From positions 1 to 50,912 of the forward strand of contig JAGFNK010000384.1 in assembly GCA_025769875.1 (NCBI GenBank): a stretch of DNA of 50,912 bases. The letters run 5' to 3'. Each line of letters starts with the position of its first letter. Positions within the stretch are counted from its first letter, which is position 1. This DNA is from Russula earlei. Lineage: Eukaryota > Basidiomycota > Agaricomycetes > Russulales > Russulaceae. The notes under the pieces were generated by a model. That model ran no database searches. It had not been told where the DNA came from and worked only from the letters and a program-made list of their open reading frames with translations. The position numbers were made by a program, and so were the translations under genes. This document shows positions 21,071-29,804 of the stretch, piece by piece.

Positions 21071-23022
21071 GTGCGACGGCGATCGCTCGGGCCTTAAATA
21101 TAGATCCAGTGTACCATGCTAAGAAAAGATCAATACAGACCACAGTCACTATTTACACTGGATTGAACAAAGCCGAAAGAAAAGCCCTAATAGACAGTGG
21201 GGCTACTGAATGCTTCATATCTCCTAAGACGACAAAAGAGCTACACCTACAAACGAAAGAGTTAACTACAGCCAGAAACGTCAAAAACGTCGATGGGACA
21301 CTCAATCGTTCAGGAAAAGTTACTCAGACCGTCCAATTGGAATTAAAACTGCTAGGACAAAAGCATACACACCTATTCTTGGTCGCAGACATAGGACAAG
21401 ACGACATCATTCTGGGATACCCATTCCTAGAGTCGACCAATCCAAGAATAAATTGGTCTAAAGGAACCATCATGGGAAGAATCACCCTCAAGGGAAACCA
21501 AGAAACTCCGGCTTGGATCAAAACACTAAGAGACTGGGAAGAAGGCAACAAATTATGGTTGCAAACTCGATTATGCAAAACCACCATCGCACAACAATTA
21601 GCAGAATCACAAATGCAGGAAAAACCAAAAACTTGGCAAGAGATGGTCCCTCATCAATACCACCAATACGGACAGGTGTTTATGGAACAAGAATCAGAAA
21701 GATTTCCTGGACCAAGAAAATGGGATCACGCCATCGACCTAAAACAAGACGCCCTGACAATGATCAATTGCAGGGTATACCCCCTCTCACCTAAAGAAAA
21801 GGAAGAACAGGGAAAATTCCTCGAACAAAACTTACGACTTAAACGGATAAGAAGGTCTAACTCGCCATACGCCAGTGGATTCTTCCTTATAAAAAAGAAG
21901 GATGGTAAATTCCGACCAGTACAAGACTATAGGAACTTAAACAAATGGACAATACCCAATGTATACCCACTGCCACTGATCCCAGAACTCATTCACGCCT
22001 TAGCAGGGAAAGAACTCTTTACTAAATTTGACGTTAGATGGGGCTACAACAACATTCGAATCAAAGAAGGAGACAAATGGAAAGCAGCTTTCAAGACCAG
22101 CGATGGACTATTCAAACCTACGGTAATGTTCTTTGGATTGACAAATTCCCCGGCTACCTTCCAAACAATGATGGACGACATTTTCCAAGAAGAACTCGCA
22201 CAAGGATGGTTAAAGATTTACATGGACGACATCATCATTGCTACAAAAAATGACGAAACGGAACACACGTCCAAAGTCAACCACATACTGTCCAAACTAA
22301 AGCGGCACGATCTTTACCTCAAACCAGAGAAGTGCCAATTTCACAAAACAAAGGTAGAATACCTCGGAGTAATCATAGGAGAAGGCAAGATAACCATGGA
22401 CCCTGTCAAGGTCAAAGGAATCAAAGACTGGCCAACACCATCAATGTTAAAGGAAGTCAGAAGCTTCCTAGGATTTTGTAACTTCTACCAAAATTTTATA
22501 CCTAACTTTTCGATAAAGGCCAGACCACTGAACGATCTAACAAAAAAGAATAAACAGTGGGAATGGACAACAAAAGAGGATCAAGCCTTTCAAATCCTAA
22601 AAGAAACCTGCATATCCTATCCAATACTCCGCACCCCAGACTGGACAAAACAATTTATAATGGACACCGATGCATCAGGATTCGCTTTAGGAGCAGTCAT
22701 ATCCCAAGAATATGAAGACGGTTTACACCCAATTGCATATTATTCCAGAACGTTACTGGACGCAGAAAGAAACTATGATGCCCATGATAAAGAATTAGCA
22801 GCGGTGATCTTCGGACTGAAAAGTGGACGACCATTCTTCCTAGGAGCCGATAAACCAGTTAGAATAAGAACCGACCATAAAAACCTCACATATTTTAAAG
22901 AACCACAGAAATTAACGGGACGACAAGCCAGATGGATGCAATATATGCAAGACTTTAACATCACTATGGAACACGTCCCTGGACACACACACACTATCGC
23001 CGATACACTTTCTCGTCGCAAA

Positions 23023-23039
23023 GACCTTAACAAGGGGGT
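23023..23039 (+). other. Candidate central polypurine tract of element 3
   Basis: GACCTTAACAAGGGGGT matches 16 of 17 bases of the tract preceding the 3' LTR (25683-25699, GACGTTAACAAGGGGGT). It lies between RNase H and integrase and is translated as DLNKGV. Some retroelements start a second plus strand at such a site. Confidence 0.5.
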
Positions 23040-24399
23040 AGAAGAACAAAAAACCACACTACTACCACCTGAAATATTCTCAAGAAAAACTTACCTACCA
23101 GACAAAATTGACAAACGACGAGAAATTCTAAAACAATTCCACGACACCCCCTTTGCAGGACACCCTGGAATAGCAAACACTTGGGACCTAGTCAAACAAC
23201 ATTACGAAGGACCCAGGCTACGACAATTTGTAGAACAATACGTCAAAGGCTGCGCAAAGTGCCAAGAATCCAAAACCAATATACCCAGAAAGAAAGCCAC
23301 AACCTTTCCACTTGATACACACGTTGAACAGGGCCCCTTCCAATACGTATCTATGGACCTGATCACTGACCTACCAAAATCAGAAGGATTTGACAGCGTC
23401 CTTACCATAGTCGATCAAGGATGCTCTAAAGCAACAAAATTCATCCCATGCAACAAAACGATCGATGGAACAGGTGTTGCACATGAATATCTGAAACACC
23501 TCGTGCCCTGGTTCGGCATTCCTAAAAGGATCATCTCCGACAGAGACCCTTGATTCGCATCAAACTTCTCAAAAGCCTTGTGTAAAAATCTAGGCATCAA
23601 ACAAAACATGTCCACCGTGTTTCACCCTCAAACCGATGGACAGACAGAACGGATGAATGCATGGCTAGAACAATACCTAAGACCATGGACCACGACTCAT
23701 CCACATTCCTGGGCGAAAATGCTCCCTTTAGCAGAATACGCACACAACTCATGGAAACATGAAACATCACGGAGATCACCACACGAACTCCTCATGGGAT
23801 TCAAACCCCAAATTAACATCAGTCTAGAAGATAATAACGTACCTTCATCCACCGATCGCCTAAAACAACTAGAAGAAGCAAGACAAGATGCTCAACAACT
23901 CCTTGAACGTAAACAACAACCCCTAAAACCCGACATCAAAGAAATGGAAGAAGGAACCCTTGTTTGGTTAGAAGCAAAAAACCTCAAGACACGGGGAACA
24001 TGCAAACTAATGCCTAAAAGATACGGCCCATTTCCCATCACGAAAAGAATTTCCAAAGTTGCATATCAATTACAACTTCTGCCGTCAATGAGGATACATG
24101 ACGTCTTTCACGTCAACCTACTTCTCCCTTATAAGGAGACGGAGGAATACGGCACGCCGTTTACACGACCTCCACCAACCATCGAAAACGAGGAAGAATA
24201 CGAAATTGAAGTGATTCTAGACACAAGAAGATTCGGACGAACACGTAAACTGCAATACCTCGTACATTGGAAAGGGTACCCTACATCAGATGACTCATGG
24301 GTTAACCACTACGACCTCAACGCCCCCGAACTCCTAAAGAATACTATTCCGCCTCGGCTGGACGACCTCAGATATAAAAAACACCAGTCACAACGACTA

Positions 24400-25683
24400 T
24401 TCCCTACCGCTTCATTCCCCAAACACAACAGAATGTCATCCACCCAGAACTCTCCTGCCGCCTCCTCTGCCACTCTCGTACCAACTCCCCCATACTCTCC
24501 TACACTCATCCATCTACCATTGTCCAGAGAACCGTCTCCCTCGACAGCAGCCACTATTAACACCAGACTACTCATCCGACGTGCCGCACAACATGCCGCC
24601 ATGATTGTTCAAGCACGCGAACTGTGGGAAGACGACTCCCTCACCACGATACTACGAGCCTTCGGCAATCGATCCCCCACTCGTGGAACTAACACGCCCA
24701 TAAGAACTCGCAGTCCATCCTATCATGTTCACACTCCTTCACCCGACCCCATTCCAATTCCCCCACGCATCACTACACCCACCGTCCAACAAGTCGAAAG
24801 CGTAATCCTACTTAATGAAAACTTCGCTCCGACAGACCTCGAAAGGACACCACCTCCCATCTACGAACCAACCACCAACCATACACAATGCTCCAAGCTA
24901 GAAGAACTTGGAGAAGGATGGGAAGAAGGAGATCTAGGACTAGACCTACTAATCCCAGATCCAGGAAATGAGGAAGATACGCTTCTCCCTCGCTTCGTTC
25001 TCCCCGATATCACAAATGGCTTTCCCTCCCTCTTGGCTACCTACAGTCCTGGATGCCCCACTCACCGCATTCCCATCCGAGCTCAAGCTGATCCCTACCC
25101 TCGCCCTCTCCTCACACAAAAAGATGCCTTCTTATTCAAGGAAGGTTTGAGACATACTAAAGCCATAGACGAAGCACTCAGGTTCGAACAAGACCTGTCA
25201 CTAGAAGCTGAAGTACGTCGCTATCGTTTTGCCATAAAGAAAACACGACAAATGGCAAACTCCCTTGTCACCGCGCGAGAAAGATATCACGACATGATGT
25301 GGGAAGTAAGGGACTCAGAAGTTAAGTTGGCCAAGGCTAACGCCAAAGCACGCCTCGAACCACGAGTACTATTCAGCACCATGCCTCAACTCACCGAGCA
25401 AGAGCATCAAGATGCCAAACAAGCCCTCCTTGATCCATGGTATCAGTTCTCCCCCCGACTTTCTGATAGATGCGCTTGTTGGTGCAAGGACGGAGGACAC
25501 GACACTTTCGAATGCTCCAAAATCGCTGTTTGTATCCTCTGCAATCGCCAAGGACATATAGCCGACTATTGCAGAAACCCCCACCGACGATGCAGACCCG
25601 AGAAGATATGTCGAGTTCCTCATGACCAAATCCACTTCCACACCCACCATTGTCGTTCTACCATCATCCCTTACGTTGCTTAG
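24400..25683 (+). other. Post-chromodomain Pol extension of element 3
   Basis: In frame with Pol after the chromodomain. A Ser/Thr/Pro-rich linker (SSATLVPTPPYSPTLIHLPL) leads to an Ala/Arg helical part (LLIRRAAQHAAMIVQAREL) and a charged, helical segment (EGLRHTKAIDEALRFEQDLS) with likely coiled-coil character. A Cys/His cluster closes it: an imperfect knuckle CACWCKDGGHDTFEC (about 25470-25515), a standard one CILCNRQGHIADYC, then PHRRC, KIC and HTHHC. It duplicates a Gag-type RNA-binding motif at the other end of the polyprotein. Element 1 carries the same tail in decayed form. Confidence 0.7.
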
Positions 25684-25691
25684 ACGTTAAC

Positions 25692-25701
25692 AAGGGGGTG
25701 A
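25692..25701 (+). other. 3' polypurine tract of element 3
   Basis: AAGGGGGTGA directly before the 3' LTR; the RNase H-resistant primer for plus-strand synthesis. Confidence 0.75.
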
Positions 25702-26195
25702 TGTCACAGATACCGGTCCCTCGGACCAAACCGGCAACCGGACAAGCCTACCCGGACAAGCCTCACGATTCCCGCGCGTTTGTATGACTCACTTAGCCTC
25801 ACCTGTACCACCACCTTCTAGCATGTTCCATTCTCGATCATCTCGATGCTACCTCATGTTTGCTATTTGATATAGGACATAGTTGTCTATATAAACCTGT
25901 CAGTAGCAGAGAACAAGCCCTAAGCTTGTTCTCTTGTGAAATATCACTGGATTCTAGCTTCGGGACTGTAGGCTTGCAGGGAATCAAGCAAATGACTCAG
26001 AAATCCTCTCCACTCTCAAAGTCTTCGAACGCGAAGACTTTTCTGTCATATTTCCTCTCCGCGGTACACACTAGCCTTTGCTGTGTTGTCACCGAGATCC
26101 CCGATCTTCGTAAGAACTTGTTGTCTTGCTCGACTCAGTGCGCATGTCTTGCGTGTGAAACGATTTGTCAGCGACACTGCCCCCAGTTGGTGACA
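25702..26195 (+). repeat. 3' LTR of element 3 (494 bp)
   Basis: Same length as the 5' LTR with no indels; 15 differences, all transitions and all at CpG positions. Followed by the target repeat CTATG (26196-26200). Confidence 0.95.
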
Positions 26196-26200
26196 CTATG

Positions 26201-26513
26201 GGCAGCGTGCCCTTGGGTAGAGCGATGATGACAAAGGTCGACACATCATAGTGGTCCGCGCATAGACACGAGGTGGGGGTGAGGAGAAGGATTCATAGCC
26301 TTTTGCAGAGGAGCGAGAACCCGATGAAAGGGGTTCGACGAGGGGCGAGATCATAATGACAAGGAAAAGGGAGAAGTGACACAGGTGGAGGAGACTAGTG
26401 GCAGAGGGGATGGAATGGGAACAAAGGAGGGCGAGACATGGGCGAATGGTGATGATGTCGTGCCATCGGTTGGTGCTTGGAGGAGCCGAGCTCCGACTCT
26501 AAGACCGACGGGG
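26201..26513 (-). repeat. 5' LTR of element 2, outer part, truncated
   Basis: Continues the match to the left LTR (10496-10803) after the chromovirus. Similarity ends at 26513, so 271 bp (the start of U3 on the minus strand) are missing. The junction lies inside the 3' end of the secreted-protein ORF at 26499-27050. Confidence 0.85.
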
Positions 26514-27050
26514 GGGAGCATCATAGTTGTCAGGGAGAGGTATGGCAGTTCCTCTCATATTGTGTCCATGTTGTGCCACCGCCTTTATGTTCTCATTTGT
26601 CATGCGCCGCACCTTGTCTAGGTGGTCCAGCCCAAAAAAACCGTCCCTGGTCGGACCCTGTTTGTTGATTTCCTTCAGCGTCGCCTCCAATGGCTCCGTA
26701 TCTCTGTAATGTATCTCTCGCAACCGCCCCATTATATCGTCGGAAATTGGAGTGGAATCGGGAAGGCGCTTTGCGGCAATACATAGCCTTTCGTGGCTGT
26801 CGCCCAAAGCATCCAATATCCTATTCAGCGCATGAAAATGATGACTTGGGAGCGTCTCTTTTGAAGGAAGGTCTTCCCAGTAGGGGATCTCATGATCATA
26901 TCTGTGTTCATATAATCTGCAAGGGGTAATGTCGAATTCAGGGGAGAAAGAGGTGTTAAAGAGATTGGTGTACCTTGGTGGACTTGATGGAAGCGCGAAT
27001 GACAGAGTGATGCCAATGGCGAGGCAAAATGTCACGACAGAAGTTCGCAT
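26499..27050 (-). CDS. Small secreted protein, C-terminus replaced by LTR sequence
   Basis: A 183-codon minus-strand ORF with ATG at 27050-27048. The N-terminus MRTSVVTFCLAIGITLSFA is a clear signal peptide (positive residue, hydrophobic core, probable cleavage near LSFA-LP). The mature part is hydrophilic and mostly helical-looking (HFHALNRILDALGDSHERLC, GLDHLDKVRRMTNENIKAVA), with two Cys. I recognise no family; secreted proteins of this size are common in Agaricomycetes. The last four or five residues (PPRRS) and the stop fall in the truncated LTR, so the original 3' end is gone. A TATA-like box lies 128 bp upstream. It may be a host gene or a gene fragment; expression is unproven. Confidence 0.6.
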   Translation of the reverse strand: MRTSVVTFCLAIGITLSFALPSSPPRYTNLFNTSFSPEFDITPCRLYEHRYDHEIPYWEDLPSKETLPSHHFHALNRILDALGDSHERLCIAAKRLPDSTPISDDIMGRLREIHYRDTEPLEATLKEINKQGPTRDGFFGLDHLDKVRRMTNENIKAVAQHGHNMRGTAIPLPDNYDAPPRRS

Positions 27051-27177
27051 TGTTACTTATGAACGTGAATATGTTGTCGGGGTGTAAACAAGATAGCGGG
27101 GTAGAAGATTTAGAAAGATTTTCGGTGGCCAGCACCTGGTAGTATGTTGGGGGCACAGTGGTAATTGCAGGCATTGG

Positions 27178-27185
27178 CTTTATAC
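27178..27185 (-). promoter_or_regulatory. TATA-like box upstream of the secreted-protein gene
   Basis: GTATAAAG on the minus strand, 128 bp before the ATG at 27050. The region from here to 27452 shows no gene or repeat I can identify. Confidence 0.45.
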
Positions 27186-27452
27186 GGGGGGGTGTCCACC
27201 TACCCCCTGTCTATCAGTGCAGGATCAGGATCAGGATCAGTGGATTTATCCATCCATCAAATCATGATGGAACAATATCAGATGTAGAACCTTGGGCACA
27301 GGACTGGTCATTTCTCGATCTCCCGTTTCGGCTCGAGATCCTTTCTGTTACCGGCGAGTCGACCACGCGCCGCTACCGAGGCCCAGTGGTTTGATGCGTG
27401 TGTTGATGGGGGCTTTGAGCATGGAGAACGCGTTGAGATGGGGGCCGCACCC

Positions 27453-27483
27453 CTTGGGCATAGCCCAAGCAAGCTTCAGCTTG
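27453..27483 (+). other. Paired hairpin, unit boundary 1
   Basis: CTTGGGC-ATA-GCCCAAG (27453-27469) followed at once by CAAGC-TTCA-GCTTG (27470-27483). The same pair recurs at 34998-35028 and 38959-38989, always after GCACCC and always followed by TCA. GC-rich hairpins near the 3' end are a Helitron hallmark. Confidence 0.65.
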
Positions 27484-27532
27484 TCATATCAATCATATCA
27501 TCATCATCATCAATCATCAATCATCATCTATA
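27484..27532 (+). repeat. ATC/TCA microsatellite
   Basis: TCATATCAATCATATCATCATC and variants directly after the hairpin pair. The homologous position at 38990 has a shorter TCAAT repeat. Confidence 0.75.
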
Positions 27533-29724
27533 AATTAAACGAAGGGGGTGGGAGGGTCGGCGGATCGGGTGGCTCCCGGAATCGCCTTTTGTGACCGCGC
27601 GATTATCAAGAACGCCTTTTGTGGGACCTGGCGCGCGGTGAAAAAATGTTTTCGTTTGAGAAAATAGGGGTCGCGCGACGACGACGCATGCTCATCCCTG
27701 TCCTGTCCTGTCCTCCCCCTCCTGCCATCTCCCATCTCCCGTCTCCTCTACCCAACTCCCGCTCCCACTCTCCTCCCTCCTCCCACATCCTTCAACCGTC
27801 GTTCACTTCAAGACGTTCACGAGGACTTGATGACGGTCTCGGACATTTGGTGTGTTTTCGATTTCCCCCCTCCCTTTTTTTCGTTTTCTGAAAATAGGTC
27901 GCGCTGCATTTTGCTTCGCTTCATCCTTTCCTTTCCTTTCCCTTCAAATCCCCTCGCCTGTCCTCCACCCCGGTCTCTCTACTCGGGGATTTCAAGACCA
28001 AAATGGCCATGAAGACTATCCTGTGCAACCGACTGGCCTATGGGTGTCTCACGGGCATCGTGCGTTTTCGTTTTCGCGGCCGCGTTGTCCTCTTCTCTCC
28101 TGTCCTCTGCTCTCTCCTCTGCCCTCCCTCTCCTCCACTCCCACCTTCTCTGGACGTTCACGACGCGAAGCTGGGTTTCGTTTGTCTCTACCCCACTCCC
28201 AATCACAACACGACGGTCATGACCTCCACCGCGACGATGGCACTCCGTGCGCGTTTCGTTTAAGTTTTTTTCTGCGCTCACTTTTCTTACCCCTTTCTCA
28301 CAGAGACAGCACAGCTAGGACCACGGTGTTGATACAGCCGTGAAGGTCTGCCTCGAGTTGTGCACGACAACACGCGAGGGATTTTTCGTGCTCGACGAGC
28401 GTGCGTCGTCCTTCAAACATGAACCCAGTGCGCCCCCCCCTTTTTTTTTCTTATTTTCCTTTTTACTCGCTCTTTCTGACATCTCCTTACAGCGACAGCC
28501 CCCCTTTTTACGACGATGTATAACTCTCACAGTGGCAACCACAACGAGATGGCGATGACCACGACCGTGCGCCTTTTCTGAAAAAAAAAAAAAAAAAAAA
28601 ACGCGACAACAGTCTAGCACCACAGTTCTCTCATTCTCTTATCCCTCTTCCTTCCCTCAGTGCAACGGCCCATTTGTTCTCTTTTCTGTCGTCTCTGACC
28701 TCTTCTCTTTTTTTAACCTTTCCTTTGCTTATCGCCCGGGCCTGCATTCCCCTCTCTTCCTCGCGTTGATGACCGGGCCCCTTCGTTGACGCACTCGAGG
28801 AATCTGGCATGACGGGTGCGTTCTCGGTTTTAATGTTGGCGTGTTCACTCTCACCTTCTCAACTGCCGCGGGATGGCCATTTGTGCGCCACGTAGCTCTC
28901 CACCATGGCTCAGGTCTAGGTCGATCTGTGCACATGTACGCGGCCATTCGTGCGCCCAATCCCCACACTCGATACTCTGATGGCAAGACACGCGTGGCTT
29001 CACACGTGCGCAATTTTGGCCCGTTAAGCTGTGGGCGTGCATCCCACTCGGAGGTGGTACGTTCGTCTCCCACCCTTTACCGCGAAACGCGACAGCATGC
29101 GGGATGTCTCATGATGTGGGACACGAGTGCTGCTGGCACCCACGGTCAACCCACTGGCATGTTGATACGTGTTCTCCCCACAGACGGTGTGGTTTTCACC
29201 TTGATGTGCGTGTTTCTTTTTTTTTCCCTTTTTCTTTCAAATCTCTGTCTGTGACTCGCCAGTTCCATCTGACCTTATTTTTCCCGAGGAGCGCGGTGAT
29301 GACCCTCTGGGGGTGTCAACCCCCCCAGTCTCCCTTTCCAACCTCATCTCATAGCGACGGCACGACCACATTGGTTGAGTGATGGAGATTCTGACCGAGA
29401 ACGGGGCGAGGGTCTAAAAGTGGCAGATGGGGTTGTGAGCAGTGTGCTCTCAGTGGAAGACATAGATATGAAAGTGCTGTATAGAGATGGGTCACAAAGC
29501 ACTTCACAAAAATCAGACTCAATGAAAGGGGACTTAACACCGTCGAGAACGAGGAGGGCTGAAATGAGTGGGCAGAGAAGAGTGGGTGAGCGTGGGACTC
29601 AGGGGCTCAGGGGCTCGAACGCGATTCGGGGCCTCACCCGGACTGTGTGCGTGCGTTGTCCTTGCCTTGCCTCCCACCATCAACCCCTCCCTGCTGAACT
29701 CTCAAACAAACCTCTATCTGAAAA
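27533..29724 (+). other. CpG-rich exon/intron-like block and 5' leader of unit 1
   Basis: No convincing protein gene. Segments match the repeat array in units 2-4: CTGTCCTGTCCTGTCC with flanks (about 27695) also at 37850 and 50113; CAAGACCAAAATGGCCATGA with flanks (about 27990) also at 39852; and a cassette with TTTCTCACAG (28294-28303) before GTTGATACAGCCGTGAAG. A second pseudo-intron ends near 28489. An A-run of about 22 lies at 28578-28600. The last part (29560-29724) matches 42090-42246 and is the 5' untranslated exon of the Rep-helicase gene, ending at a splice donor GTGAGT (29725). Confidence 0.5.
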
Positions 29725-29804
29725 GTGAGTGCCTCCCCTCTTTGGCAGCTGGCTATTTTTTGAACATGTTCTTCACATGTCCTGTTATTCATTAGTCCCA
29801 AACC

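Larger units (their letters stand above)
21040..25683 (+). pseudogene. Pol of element 3: PR, RT, RNase H, IN, chromodomain, zinc tail (one nonsense codon)
   Basis: One frame from 21040 to the TAG at 25681-25683, about 1,547 codons, broken only by TGA at 23551-23553 (SDRDP-stop-FASN, expected CGA). Domains in order: protease with KALIDSGATECFIS (about 21185); RT with FRPVQDYRNLNKWTIPN, FTKFDVRWGYNNIRI and YMDD at 22219-22230; RNase H with MDTDASGFALGAV and HTIADTLSRR; integrase with FHDTPFAGHPG and GCAKCQESK, then MDLITDLP, IISDRDP and TDGQTERMN, so all catalytic acids are present; chromodomain (about 24190-24350) with LQYLVHWKGYPTSDDSW. A 440-residue extension follows, ending in CILCNRQGHIADYC plus PHRRC. 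There is no ATG start, so it is expected as a Gag-Pol fusion by -1 frameshift. Confidence 0.92.
18800..26195 (+). mobile_element. Near-intact Ty3/Gypsy chromovirus, 7,396 bp (element 3)
   Basis: Two 494-bp LTRs (18800-19293 and 25702-26195) with TG...CA ends, flanked by the 5-bp direct repeat CTATG (18795-18799 and 26196-26200). Between them are a self-priming-type primer site, gag, a probable -1 frameshift, pol with protease, RT, RNase H, integrase, chromodomain and zinc tail, and a polypurine tract. Only two stops interrupt the coding region, both TGA where CGA (Arg) is expected. The LTRs are 97% identical (15 differences in 494), so this is the youngest complete element here. It lies inside the LTR of element 2. 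Confidence 0.95.
9949..26513 (-). mobile_element. Minus-strand Ty3/Gypsy element carrying two nested insertions (element 2)
   Basis: Left LTR at 9949-11074, internal region at 11075-18252, and a right LTR split into 18253-18799 and 26201-26513. Read on the minus strand the order is 5' LTR, primer binding site, Gag, zinc knuckle, protease, RT, RNase H, integrase, polypurine tract, 3' LTR. Two younger insertions sit inside: a 557-bp solo LTR in the RT and a 7,396-bp chromovirus in the 5' LTR. The protein family (protease DPGS, RT motif GPP-like after the catalytic loop, integrase tail without chromodomain) is one I associate with Agaricomycete genomes. Stops and frameshifts show it is inactive. 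Confidence 0.9.

Noticed and set aside
28578..28600. A 22-base A-run as the tail of a retroposed gene
   Set aside because: No coding sequence or target duplication upstream; homopolymer runs are common throughout these units.
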